Assembly (NCBI GenBank): GCA_050953005.1 | Contig: JBMNLV010000002.1 | Span: 1-64,000, forward strand | Source of the DNA: UBA6115 sp050953005 | GTDB lineage: Bacteria > Bacillota > Clostridia > Christensenellales > Aristaeellaceae | Reading direction: 5' to 3' | Length of the DNA stretch: 64,000 bases | Notes under the pieces: generated by a model | What the model was told of the DNA's origin: nothing | The model's database searches: none | What the model saw: the letters and a program-made list of their open reading frames with translations, nothing else | In this document: positions 50,239-58,689 of the stretch, in pieces | How the letters are laid out: each line of letters opens with the position of its first letter | How positions within the stretch are numbered: the stretch's first letter is position 1 | Position numbers and translations under genes: made by a program

Positions 50239-52320
50239 ATGGCTGAATATTTAACAAAGGATCTCAGAAACATCGCCTTGATGGGACATGGCAGCGAGGG
50301 CAAAACCACCCTGGCGGAGGCAATGCTGTTCGCTGCCGGCAATATCGACCGCCAGGGCAAGGTGGAGGACGGAAGCACCACCACCGATTTTGACCCCGAA
50401 GAGACCAAGCGGGGCATTTCCATTTCAGCGGCCATGGCGCCTGTGGAATGGAAGAATGTCAAAATCAACGTGATCGACGTGCCGGGCTACTTTGATTTCA
50501 TCGGCGAGTCCATCGGCCCCATGCGCGTGGCCAATACCGTGGGCATTGTTGTATCCGCCGTGGGCGGCTTGTCCGTAGGCGCCGAGAAGGCCTGGGACGC
50601 GGCCACCAAACAGGGCTGCGCGCGCATGTTCATCATCAACCAGATGGACCGTGAAAATGCCGATTATGACAAGGTGCTTCATGCCCTGCGCGACCAGTAC
50701 GGCACCAGCGTGGTCCCGCTGATCGCACCCATTGGCAGCGCGTCCCAATTCAAGGGCGTAGTCAACCTTCTGGAAAACAAGGCTTTTGAGGGCGCGGGCA
50801 AGGCTCTGAAGGAAGTGCCGGTGCCCGCGGATCTGGAAGATGCCGTGGCGCATTATATCGAGGAAATCACCGAGGCAGCCGCTGAGGCGGATGACGACCT
50901 GCTCATGAAATATTTTGATGAAGGCGAGCTCAGCCATGAGGACATCCTGGTGGGCTTCCGCAAGGGCATGCAGGCCGGCAAGATCGTGCCCGTGGTGGCG
51001 GTTTCCGCCGTGAGCGGCGTTGGCGTAGCCAAGCTGCTGGATATGATGGCCGACTACCTCAACTCCCCCACCGGGCGCGTCGCCGAAGGCGTCAACCCCA
51101 AGACCGGCGAGGCTGAAAACCGTACCTGCGACAACGGGGAGCCCTTCTCCGCCTTCGTGTTCAAGACCGTGGCCGACCCTTTTGTCGGCAAACTGTCCCT
51201 GGTCAAGGTCGTTTCCGGTACGCTGACCCCGGGCACCGCGCTGTATAACGCCAACCAGGAAAAAGCCGAAAAGGCGGGCGGTCTGTTTGTGATGCGCGGC
51301 AAGAAACAGACCAACGTGCCCGTGCTCAACGCCGGGGATATCGGCGCCCTGTCCAGGCTGAATGTCACCGTGACCGGGGATACGCTGTGCGATCCGAACA
51401 ATCTTGTGCGTTTTCCGGGCATCGATTTCCCGGAGCCCTGTTTCTCCAAGGCCGTTTACGCCGGCAAGCAGGGCGAGGAAGACAAGGTCTTTACCGGCCT
51501 GGCCCGCCTGCAAGAGGAGGATCCCTCCATCCAGATCGTGAAAAACGCCGAGACCACCGAAACCCTCCTGTCTGGTCAGGGAGAACTGCACCTGGATGTG
51601 GTGCGCTCCAAGCTGGCCAGCAAGTTCGGCGCCACCGCCGTGCTGGAGGACCCCAAAGTGCCCTACCGGGAGACTATCCGCAAGACAGTGTCCGCCCAGG
51701 GGCGCCACAAGAAGCAGTCCGGCGGCCATGGCCAGTTCGGCGACGTGTGGATTGAGTTTTCCCCGATCGGCGATACCACGGTCGAGTTTGAGTTTGTTGA
51801 CGCTGTCGTGGGCGGCGTGGTACCGCGCAACTTTATCCCCTCGGTTGAGAAGGGGCTGCGCGAGAACATCGTCAAGGGCGTGCTGGCGGGCTATCCCATG
51901 GTGGGCCTGCGCGCCAAGCTGTATGACGGGTCCTACCACTCGGTGGACTCCTCTGAAATGGCTTTCAAGACCGCTGCGCGCATTGCCTACAGAAAGGGTT
52001 GCCAGGAGGCCAGCCCCGCGCTGCTGGAGCCCATCATGCATGTCAAGGTGCTGGTGCCCGATGAGTACATGGGCGACATCATGGGCGACATCAACAAGCG
52101 CCGCGGCCGCATCATGGGCATGAACCAGGTGGACGGCATGCAGCAGGTGGTGGCCGAGGTGCCCCAGGCCGAGATGTTCAAGTATGCCACCGACCTGCGC
52201 TCCATGACCCAGGCGCGCGGCTCCTTCACGATGCGCTTTGAGCGCTATGAGGAGGTGCCCGCTGATGTCGCCAAGAAGATTGTCGACGCAGCCAAGAAGG
52301 ATGAGGAAGAAGAGGATTGA
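50239..52320 (+). CDS. EF-G-like translational GTPase (second EF-G type)
   Basis: A 693-residue translation-factor GTPase with all five EF-G domains in order. P-loop GHGSEGKT (16-23), switch I RGISI (58-62), G3 DVPGYFDF (80-87) and G4 NQMD are seen. In place of the catalytic His of PGH there is Tyr84, and the P-loop and NKxD motifs are altered, all hallmarks of the EF-G-like paralogue group rather than of main FusA. Domain IV retains the SGGHGQFGDVWIE-type loop, so ribosome binding is likely. It is expressed from its own promoter. It probably acts in a special translation setting; which one is unknown. Confidence 0.88.
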   Translation: MAEYLTKDLRNIALMGHGSEGKTTLAEAMLFAAGNIDRQGKVEDGSTTTDFDPEETKRGISISAAMAPVEWKNVKINVIDVPGYFDFIGESIGPMRVANTVGIVVSAVGGLSVGAEKAWDAATKQGCARMFIINQMDRENADYDKVLHALRDQYGTSVVPLIAPIGSASQFKGVVNLLENKAFEGAGKALKEVPVPADLEDAVAHYIEEITEAAAEADDDLLMKYFDEGELSHEDILVGFRKGMQAGKIVPVVAVSAVSGVGVAKLLDMMADYLNSPTGRVAEGVNPKTGEAENRTCDNGEPFSAFVFKTVADPFVGKLSLVKVVSGTLTPGTALYNANQEKAEKAGGLFVMRGKKQTNVPVLNAGDIGALSRLNVTVTGDTLCDPNNLVRFPGIDFPEPCFSKAVYAGKQGEEDKVFTGLARLQEEDPSIQIVKNAETTETLLSGQGELHLDVVRSKLASKFGATAVLEDPKVPYRETIRKTVSAQGRHKKQSGGHGQFGDVWIEFSPIGDTTVEFEFVDAVVGGVVPRNFIPSVEKGLRENIVKGVLAGYPMVGLRAKLYDGSYHSVDSSEMAFKTAARIAYRKGCQEASPALLEPIMHVKVLVPDEYMGDIMGDINKRRGRIMGMNQVDGMQQVVAEVPQAEMFKYATDLRSMTQARGSFTMRFERYEEVPADVAKKIVDAAKKDEEEED

Positions 52321-52375
52321 TTATACTTATATTCATGTCGCATAGAGCGACACAATAGAGATGAAAACGCATTTT

Positions 52376-52523
52376 TACGCTATTCCAATCTTTATTGCAT
52401 CGTCGCGCCGGGTCTTTGGTCGTCCTTCTGTGTCAGCCATCCTCAACGCGGCTTAGGCTACGCTCTTTGCAGGCCAATAAAATCCCTCGCCGCTTTGGAT
52501 GCAAACAAGCTTTGCATCAGTAT
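52376..52523 (+). mobile_element. MITE-like element, copy C
   Basis: A 148-bp copy with a strong match to copy A: CCAATCTTTATTGCATCGTC on the left, the CTCAACG-GGCTTAGGCTACGC middle with a deletion of about 12 bases, AATAAAATCCCTCGCCGC, and an intact ATCAGTAT right end (52516-52523). The left terminal bases are altered. It lies between the EF-G-like gene and the CapA-like gene. Confidence 0.72.
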
Positions 52524-52562
52524 TAATCTGTTACCGCCTCCTATCAGGAGATTCGACCAAGC

Positions 52563-52590
52563 AAAAGCCGCTCCCGGAAGAACGGCTTTT
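52563..52590. terminator. Bidirectional terminator
   Basis: AAAAGCCG (52563-52570) pairs with CGGCTTTT (52583-52590), followed by GTTTT on plus and by GC-flanked T residues on minus. It separates the EF-G-like gene from the convergent CapA-like gene. Confidence 0.85.
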
Positions 52591-52613
52591 GTTTTGCGTA
52601 AGAGAGGCTGCTT

Positions 52614-53669
52614 TTACGGCTGCCAGGGCACAAATTCCTGCACGGCGCCCAGTCCATCCACATGCGGGTTGAGCCTGATCCTGGAGTCCTTCTGGACGCG
52701 GACCATCACCTTGCGGGCGTCCTCCCCGTCCACCAGCACCGGCTGGTAGTTGTTGTGGCTTTGGGTGCCGCTGATATGGATGGGCCAGATGGTCATTTGG
52801 TGGCCCTGGTAGGCGCCATCCTTGAAGTGCAAAGCAAACTGGGCAGCGATGCTGGTGATGTTGTGCAGCTTCTCATCCACGCCTGTATTGCCGCCAAAGG
52901 AGCCGTTGCCCAGGGAATACAGATGGGTGACCCCCTTGGTCACATCCACGCCCTGCGGCACATGGGGATGGTGGCCGATGATGAGGTGCGCGCCCAGGTT
53001 TCGTAAAATCCGGCCGTAGCGCACCTGCATGTCGCCGTGGGTGTCGCGGTATTCTTTCCCGGCATGCACCGAGGCCACGATGACCTGGCAACCGGCCTGG
53101 CGCAGGGCGTCAAAGCAATCGCTGACTTCCCTGGCGTGGTCTTTGTAATACATCGGCAGCACGCCCACAAAGCCGATCCTGATGCCGCCCTTTTCCCAGA
53201 TGGCGTAGTGGTTGCCGTGCTCCGTTGAGCCGCTGAACAGGACATTGTTTTCTTTCAGGGCGGCGATGGTGCTGTCATAGCCTTCCTGACCATAATCGCC
53301 GCTGTGGTTGTTGGCCAGGTTGACCGCTTCAATGCTGTTGGCGGGCAGCAGGGCCGCATAGCTGACGGGCCCCCTGAAGGCGTAGCGGCTTTTGGATGCT
53401 GGGGCATCGTCATTGAACACATTTTCCAGGTTGACCAGGGTGATGTCATCATTGCCCATCAGGCGCTGCAGCTCCCGGTAAGGATAGTCCGCTCCGTATT
53501 GCTCAATGTAGCGCTGAAAGGCATATTCCCTGGTGCTGACCGTGTCATTGCTGCCAAACAGCGTGTCACCCAGGACAGTCAGGGTGATGACCTGTTCCCC
53601 GGCAGCCGCGCAAAAGCTAAAGCCGGCCAACAGGGCAATCAAAACAAATAAAAACAGCTTTTTCATCAA
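52614..53669 (-). CDS. CapA-family exported protein (metallophosphatase-like)
   Basis: A 351-residue exported protein of the CapA/poly-gamma-glutamate synthesis family, whose fold is that of calcineurin-like phosphatases. A signal peptide (residues 1-22) is followed by VLGDTLFGSN, LVNLENVF, VNLANNHSGDYG with the metal-binding Asn-His pair, VASVHAGKEY and IIGHHPHVPQG. These are the five conserved blocks of the family. Genes for capsule ligases CapB/CapC are absent nearby, so a capsule role is not supported; such lone CapA proteins are common. ATGs at 53669 and 53666 are both possible. Confidence 0.9.
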   Translation of the reverse strand: MMKKLFLFVLIALLAGFSFCAAAGEQVITLTVLGDTLFGSNDTVSTREYAFQRYIEQYGADYPYRELQRLMGNDDITLVNLENVFNDDAPASKSRYAFRGPVSYAALLPANSIEAVNLANNHSGDYGQEGYDSTIAALKENNVLFSGSTEHGNHYAIWEKGGIRIGFVGVLPMYYKDHAREVSDCFDALRQAGCQVIVASVHAGKEYRDTHGDMQVRYGRILRNLGAHLIIGHHPHVPQGVDVTKGVTHLYSLGNGSFGGNTGVDEKLHNITSIAAQFALHFKDGAYQGHQMTIWPIHISGTQSHNNYQPVLVDGEDARKVMVRVQKDSRIRLNPHVDGLGAVQEFVPWQP

Positions 53670-53708
53670 TCGTACCTGTCTTTCTCAATCGGTGAAAGAT
53701 CCGCCGCA

Positions 53709-53737
53709 AATATCGCATATCCTGCCTGCGCTGTCAA
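53709..53737 (-). promoter_or_regulatory. Promoter of the capA-like gene
   Basis: On the minus strand, TTGACA (complement of 53732-53737), 17 bases, GATATT (complement of 53709-53714). Confidence 0.7.
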
Positions 53738-53763
53738 CTTGAGCCGTTGCGAATGCCGATGCC

Positions 53764-53792
53764 TTGACGGATGTATGCAGGCTTGCTAAACT
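53764..53792 (+). promoter_or_regulatory. Promoter of the envelope protein operon
   Basis: TTGACG (53764-53769), 17 bases, TAAACT (53787-53792). Confidence 0.75.
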
Positions 53793-53832
53793 GTAAAAAG
53801 TCTTGAGATTCTTAACAATGCGGAGGTTTCTA

Positions 53833-54798
53833 ATGCGCGGTCGATTGCACCTGATGATTGTTTTTCTGGTATGCTTCCTGATGGCATATTCACTTGGGGC
53901 AGTGGCGGAGCAGGCTTTTCCAACCCTGCCGCTGGACACTTTCCAGGGCGGGCCCGCCCCCCGGGATGAGCATTACCTGTCCGACACCCTGTATCAGGAT
54001 GATACCATCCGGGTGGAGATTTTCTCCGGTCACGCGGCTGATACAGACTATACCTATGCCCATGTCAAAATTTCCAATATCTCCCAGCTGCGCACGGCGC
54101 CGGCCGGTCTTGTGAACTCGAACAGGGCAACCTTTAAAAGCTCCTCCACCGCCAGGGGACGCTTTGTGGCCAGGGCAGTGGACGCTGTGGTCGCGCTCAA
54201 CGGAGATTACTACACCAAGTCTGACAAATGCCAGGTGGTCATGCGCATGACCCACCAGGTTCGCAACATTGCCCGGGGCAACATGGATGTGCTCATCATT
54301 GACAGGTCCGGCAATTTTTCAGCCATCAAGCAGTGCACCAAGCAGGATTATCAGGAGTATTACACCCGGCATCAGGATGACATGTACCAGGTCTTTTGCT
54401 TTGGCCCGGTGCTTGTGGAAGATGGCGTCTCCGTGATCGCGCAGGATTATCGCAACGGCGAGGTGGGCGCGCAGAACAAAACCCAGCGCGCCGCCATCGC
54501 CCAGCTGGGCGAGCTGGAGTATCTGCTGGTGACCACGGCCGGCCCCCAGAGCAAGGGCAGCAAGGGCATGACCATTCCTGAGCTGGCCCAGCTGGTGGAG
54601 GAGCTCAGCCTGAAGTTCTCGCCCACCGGCAGTTCCCTGGCGTTTAATCTGGACGGCGGCAACAGCACCACCCTGGTGTTCAAGCAGCAAAGAAAGGATG
54701 GCAAAGAAGGCCTGCTGTATACCAAGGTCAACTCCCCGGAAATCGAGCGTTTCCTCAGCGACATCATCTATTTTTCCACCCTGGTGCCCAATGACTGA
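53833..54798 (+). CDS. Exported phosphodiester glycosidase (NAGPA domain)
   Basis: A 321-residue exported protein with one N-terminal hydrophobic helix (signal or anchor, about residues 5-28). The NAGPA-type phosphodiester glycosidase core has VVALNGDYYTK, CFGPVLVEDGV, RAAIAQLGELEYLLVTTAG and the end motif NLDGGNSTTLVF, the conserved family signature. Members remove sugars in phosphodiester linkage, for instance from wall polymers or glycolipids. Start 53833 has GGAGG 6 bases upstream; ATGs further 5' do not. The stop overlaps the next gene by 8 bases, so it heads a four-gene envelope operon. Confidence 0.82.
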   Translation: MRGRLHLMIVFLVCFLMAYSLGAVAEQAFPTLPLDTFQGGPAPRDEHYLSDTLYQDDTIRVEIFSGHAADTDYTYAHVKISNISQLRTAPAGLVNSNRATFKSSSTARGRFVARAVDAVVALNGDYYTKSDKCQVVMRMTHQVRNIARGNMDVLIIDRSGNFSAIKQCTKQDYQEYYTRHQDDMYQVFCFGPVLVEDGVSVIAQDYRNGEVGAQNKTQRAAIAQLGELEYLLVTTAGPQSKGSKGMTIPELAQLVEELSLKFSPTGSSLAFNLDGGNSTTLVFKQQRKDGKEGLLYTKVNSPEIERFLSDIIYFSTLVPND

Positions 54799-55756
54799 GC
54801 CCCTGTATCTCTTTGCTGAATCAGCTTTTCCCCTGCCTGCATACTGGGCGGGCCTTTTTCTTGCCCTGCTGCTGTGCGCGGCTCTGTTTTTCCGCCAGGC
54901 CAGGCGGCAGGGGACGGCAACGGGGAGGATCATCGCCTTTCTGGTGACTGCGGTGCTGTTCTCCCTGTTCCTGGGACGCCTGATTTATGTTTTTGTCAAC
55001 CGGGAAACCATTTTTTTTGATGAATTGGGCGATTATAGCGGCCTGTCGGCTTTCTTTGTCCCCGCGCCCCATGGTTTCAGCATTATCGGCGTCATTTCGG
55101 GTATTCTGGCGGCGGCGTTTCTGGTGAGCGGAATCACGCGAAGCCGGATGATCAGCCTGCTGGATCAGGCGGCAGCCCCTTTAGCGCTGCTGTTTGGGCT
55201 GGCGCGGCTGCTGGAGCCCCTGAGCGGTCAGGGCTATGGTGAAATCGTTGAGGCGCCCTTCCCGCAATTTTTCCCGTTCAGCCTTGAAAACGACATGGGG
55301 GAAAGATTGCTGTCCGTCAGCTCTTTGTCCGCTTTCCTGGCGCTGGCCGTCTTCCTGGTGCTGGTCCTGTGGCGCAGGGGACTGGCAGGCAAAGGCTTCA
55401 AGGCTGTGTTCGCGCTGGTTTTTTTGAGCATTCCGCAAATCATCCCTGAAAGCCTGCGCCGGGATGATGTCCTGTTTATCTTTATCTTTGCCCGGGTCAC
55501 CCAGGTGGGGTACATGCTGATTTATTCGGGCACAACGCTTTATGTGCTTCTTCGCCAAAGGAAGCGTGGTGTCCCGGCTGCGCGGCTGGCGCTGCGCGGG
55601 CTGTGCACCCTGGTCCTGATCGCGGTATGTATCGGTTGTGAATTTGCCCTGGACAAGACCAATTATCCCAAGCTGGCCATTTACCTGGTCTTTGCCGTCA
55701 CCCTGTGTGCGCTGGCAGTGATGACCTGGAAACAGATGGAAAGGAAACCCGTATGA
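54791..55756 (+). CDS. Multi-pass membrane protein, distant Lgt-like
   Basis: A 321-residue integral membrane protein with about seven hydrophobic segments. The order of features recalls prolipoprotein diacylglyceryl transferase: FSIIGVISGILAAAFLV, then LLDQAAAPLALLFGLARLLEPLSGQGYGEIVE, which sits where Lgt has the GRIGNFINGE signature (quoted in parts: LLDQAAAPLALLF, GLARLLEPLSGQGYGE). The Arg-Ile-Gly-Asn-Phe-x-Asn core is not conserved, so normal Lgt activity is doubtful. The ATG at 54791 overlaps the glycosidase stop; the 3' end overlaps the RCC1 gene by 4 bases. Could be a divergent acyl- or lipid-transfer protein. Confidence 0.5.
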   Translation: MTEPLYLFAESAFPLPAYWAGLFLALLLCAALFFRQARRQGTATGRIIAFLVTAVLFSLFLGRLIYVFVNRETIFFDELGDYSGLSAFFVPAPHGFSIIGVISGILAAAFLVSGITRSRMISLLDQAAAPLALLFGLARLLEPLSGQGYGEIVEAPFPQFFPFSLENDMGERLLSVSSLSAFLALAVFLVLVLWRRGLAGKGFKAVFALVFLSIPQIIPESLRRDDVLFIFIFARVTQVGYMLIYSGTTLYVLLRQRKRGVPAARLALRGLCTLVLIAVCIGCEFALDKTNYPKLAIYLVFAVTLCALAVMTWKQMERKPV

Positions 55757-56922
55757 AGCGATTGATTTTTTTGCTGGCATTGATTCTTGCCTTCAGCTCC
55801 ACCGCCATGGCGGTGACCTACCCTGTGCAGTCCGGTGACCCGGTGATCCTGGCTGTCGGCGGCAGCTTTGCCTACGCGCGGGACAACCGGGGCAAGATCT
55901 ATGTCTTTGGCGACAACCAGTACGGCCAGCTGGGCAATGGCAGCCTGCGCCAGTCCTTTGAGGTCAGGGAATTCAAAAGCCCCCGGACGGAATTGGATAT
56001 CAGTCAGATTCTGGACATTGTGCCCGCCTGCGACTACAGCTTCCTGTGGATGAAGGACAACAGCCTCTGGGGCGTGGGCAACAACAGCTACCTGCCCCTG
56101 GGGGTCAAGGGCACCCCGCACAAAACCCATGTGAGGCTGTCCTTTGAAGCCGACCTGAAAGACCTTAAAACCGGTTTTGGCCATGTGCTGGCGCTGACAC
56201 AGGCGGGTGAGGTCTATGCCTGGGGCCGCAATAACCGCGGCCAGGTGGGCAATGGCAACCGCAAAAACACCCTCACTCCCTACAAGCTGCCGCTTGAAAA
56301 CATTGTGAGCATCGCGGCAGGCGGCAAGTTTTCCCTGGCGCTGGATGCCCAGGGCACGCTCTGGGGCTGGGGCGACAACGAATTCCGCCAGCTTTCGCCG
56401 GAGCGCAAAACGGACTTCACAAGCCCGGTTAAGGTCGATTACGGCAGCATTGACATTGCGGCGCTTGACGCCTGCGGCGCCAGCGTTGTGTTGCTGGATA
56501 CGCAGGGCGTGCTGTGGACCTGGGGCCGCAATGACATGCACCAGCTGGGCTATGACACCAAGGGCGCGCTGACCACTCGGCCCGCCAGTGTGGACCTGCC
56601 CGGCAAGGTGATTTCCGTGGCCGCCTACAGCTCGCAGACCTATGCCATTTTGGAGGGCGGCGCCCTTTGGTCCTGGGGCAACAACAGCTATGGGCAATTG
56701 GGCCATGGCTATCGTTCCGCGGCATCCCAGGGGGTGCTGCCGGGCAAGGCCTGGGACAGCGATGTGGCGCTGGTGATGGGCGGCAGCCTGTTTGTGGTGG
56801 CCATGACCGGCGACGGTTCCCTGCTGTCTGCCGGCATCAGCAAGTTCGGGCAGTTGGGACACGGCGACTCCAAAAGCAGGTATTCCCTGACACCAACCGG
56901 CATCGACCTGATTGTGCCGTAA
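55753..56922 (+). CDS. Exported RCC1-repeat beta-propeller protein
   Basis: A 389-residue secreted protein. Signal peptide (1-20, ending TAMA) is followed by about six to seven RCC1-type blades with repeated phrases such as VFGDNQYGQLGNG, YAWGRNNRGQVGNG, LWGWGDNEFRQL, LWTWGRNDMHQLGY and WSWGNNSYGQLGHG. Together they form a seven-bladed propeller, which usually binds proteins or carbohydrates. No enzyme motif is seen. It overlaps the previous gene by 4 bases, so it belongs to the envelope operon. Confidence 0.88.
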   Translation: MKRLIFLLALILAFSSTAMAVTYPVQSGDPVILAVGGSFAYARDNRGKIYVFGDNQYGQLGNGSLRQSFEVREFKSPRTELDISQILDIVPACDYSFLWMKDNSLWGVGNNSYLPLGVKGTPHKTHVRLSFEADLKDLKTGFGHVLALTQAGEVYAWGRNNRGQVGNGNRKNTLTPYKLPLENIVSIAAGGKFSLALDAQGTLWGWGDNEFRQLSPERKTDFTSPVKVDYGSIDIAALDACGASVVLLDTQGVLWTWGRNDMHQLGYDTKGALTTRPASVDLPGKVISVAAYSSQTYAILEGGALWSWGNNSYGQLGHGYRSAASQGVLPGKAWDSDVALVMGGSLFVVAMTGDGSLLSAGISKFGQLGHGDSKSRYSLTPTGIDLIVP

Positions 56923-56956
56923 GGCGCAAACTATCATTTGGGAAGGTTACATAACG

Positions 56957-57775
56957 ATGAAAAGAACAGTACTCATGATATTGGTCCTGGGCCTGCTGGC
57001 AGGGGCTTTGTCAGTATCTGCCAAACTGGAGCGGCTGCCCGAACTGGACGCAGCCTTTTCCATGATCGAGGAAGGCAATATTTTCCTTGAGCGTTACAAT
57101 GAGCTGACCGGCGCCGGCATTCAGGCGCGTTACAAATACGGCCTGCCGTATTTTTTTGGCGGCAAGGACACCAAGTACCTGATGACCTTGCGCAAGCCGC
57201 TGGAAACCACCAGGTATTACCGGACCAACCAGCAGTATGTGTACGGTTTTGACTGCTCTGGTTACACCCAGTGGATCAACAGCGAGGTGGGCAAGCCGAA
57301 GCATGACAAGTTGTCCTCCATGATCCTGCACTATGTCAAGTATGCCAAGAACCATCTGCCCATCAAGGATTTGCCTGCCGATGAATTGCACGAGCACCTG
57401 CGCGTAGGCGATTTCCTGGTGGCAAAAATCCGCGCGCGCCATATCATGATGTATATCGGCACCCTGGCTGATTATGGTTTTACAGTGGAGAACGCGCCGG
57501 AACTGAAGGATTACCTTGACTATCCCCTGGTGATCCATGACGGCCCCAACCCCTTTCATCCGCAGTGGTACGAAAAATACATACAGGAAAACAGCCTGAG
57601 GGCCACCACCACCAACGGCGGCGTCATGGTTTCCATTATCGGCGTGCCGGCCTCCGCCATGCCCCTGAGCGTCACCAGCAACAATGAGCTGTATCGTTAT
57701 TTCGATCTGGAGGGCTATCAGCTGACCTTGTATGACCTGGATCTGGCTACCAGCTATGTTTGGTTTAGGATGTAG
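56957..57775 (+). CDS. Exported NlpC/P60-like cysteine peptidase
   Basis: A 272-residue secreted protein. Signal peptide (1-22, ending SVSA), then a papain-like NlpC/P60 domain: FDCSGYTQWINSE supplies the catalytic Cys, and ARHIMMYIGTL the His. An upstream KYGLPYFFGGKDTKYL segment replaces the usual YxwGG entry motif. The domain cleaves peptide stems of peptidoglycan in known relatives. It is the last gene of the envelope operon, 34 bases after the RCC1 gene, and is followed by a terminator. Substrate bond is not known. Confidence 0.85.
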   Translation: MKRTVLMILVLGLLAGALSVSAKLERLPELDAAFSMIEEGNIFLERYNELTGAGIQARYKYGLPYFFGGKDTKYLMTLRKPLETTRYYRTNQQYVYGFDCSGYTQWINSEVGKPKHDKLSSMILHYVKYAKNHLPIKDLPADELHEHLRVGDFLVAKIRARHIMMYIGTLADYGFTVENAPELKDYLDYPLVIHDGPNPFHPQWYEKYIQENSLRATTTNGGVMVSIIGVPASAMPLSVTSNNELYRYFDLEGYQLTLYDLDLATSYVWFRM

Positions 57776-57862
57776 GGACAGGTCGGGCATTCCATAAAAA
57801 ATCATTCCGCGCCGGCGCTTGAAGGTCCCCGGGACGGTCTCGGGCGGAACGTTCAGCGCATC

Positions 57863-57892
57863 AAAAGCTTCCCTGGTTTGGGAGGCTTTTTT
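57863..57892 (+). terminator. Terminator of the envelope operon
   Basis: AAAAGCTTCCC pairs with GGGAGGCTTTTTT around a TGGTTT loop. The remaining bases up to the next promoter (57893-58025) show no gene. Confidence 0.85.
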
Positions 57893-58025
57893 GTGGGATT
57901 GCGGCGGATGGCAGGGCACAGGGAACAAGCCAGGAACAACATCGCCCAAACACGCGGGAAACCTTGAGCGCCTTGATGATTGGGCGGTCAATATGAAATA
58001 GTTTTCACAACGCCAAATAAAAGGA

Positions 58026-58088
58026 TTGACAAGCCGCCTGTACGGTGGTTTAATGTTGCTTGCCGTAAAGTTTAGAAACGCTAAACTT
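58026..58088 (+). promoter_or_regulatory. Promoter and palindromic operator of the polyamine operon
   Basis: TTGACA (58026-58031), 17 bases, TTTAAT (58049-58054). Right after the start region lies AAGTTTAG-AAACG-CTAAACTT (58068-58088), an 8-bp perfect inverted repeat that is a good operator for the XRE regulator encoded next. Confidence 0.75.
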
Positions 58089-58105
58089 ACTGGCCGGAGG
58101 ATATC

Positions 58106-58648
58106 ATGGACATTGGCGCTACCCTGCGTGCACTGCGGCTGTCACGCAACCTGACCCAGGAGGATCTGGCCGACCGGTGCGAACTGACCAAGGGCTTTAT
58201 TTCGCAAGTGGAGAACAACCTGACCTCGCCCTCCATCGCTACGCTGACAGACATGATCGAGTGCCTGGGCACCACGCTGAAGCAGTTTTTCAGCGAGGCC
58301 CCGCAGGAAAAGATTGTCTATTCGCGTTCGGACATGTTTGAAAAGGAGGATGACGAGCTGCTGCGCGGCAGCATCGTGTGGCTGGTGCCCAATGCCCAGA
58401 AGAACCGCATGGAGCATATTCTGGTCACGCTTGGGCCGGGAGGCCGCACGGCGGAGTTTCCGGCTCACGACGGGGAGGAGTTTGGTTATGTTCTCTCTGG
58501 GCAGATCGTCCTGCATACCGGGAACATATCCCACAGGATCTCCCGGGGGGAGAGCTTCTGCCTGCACCCGGATGCGCCCCACCATGTGACCAACCCGGGA
58601 AAGCATGACGCGCGCTTCCTGTGGACTTCCACCCCGCCTACTTTCTGA
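58106..58648 (+). CDS. XRE-family regulator with C-terminal cupin domain
   Basis: A 180-residue repressor. The helix-turn-helix (about 8-60) has LRALRLSRNLTQEDLADRC, ELTKGFISQVENNLTSPSIATL, and the cupin domain (about 105-175) has HDGEEFGYVLSGQIVLH and SFCLHPDAPHHVTNPG, which provide the His/Glu ligand-site pattern. The build is that of PuuR-like regulators, which sense small amines or their products. It is directly followed by potABCD, so control of polyamine uptake, with its own gene included, is a strong inference. The operator just upstream fits autoregulation. Confidence 0.88.
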   Translation: MDIGATLRALRLSRNLTQEDLADRCELTKGFISQVENNLTSPSIATLTDMIECLGTTLKQFFSEAPQEKIVYSRSDMFEKEDDELLRGSIVWLVPNAQKNRMEHILVTLGPGGRTAEFPAHDGEEFGYVLSGQIVLHTGNISHRISRGESFCLHPDAPHHVTNPGKHDARFLWTSTPPTF

Positions 58649-58689
58649 TTTCTGTTTACTATCGGCTCCTATCGGCTCCGGAGGTTATG

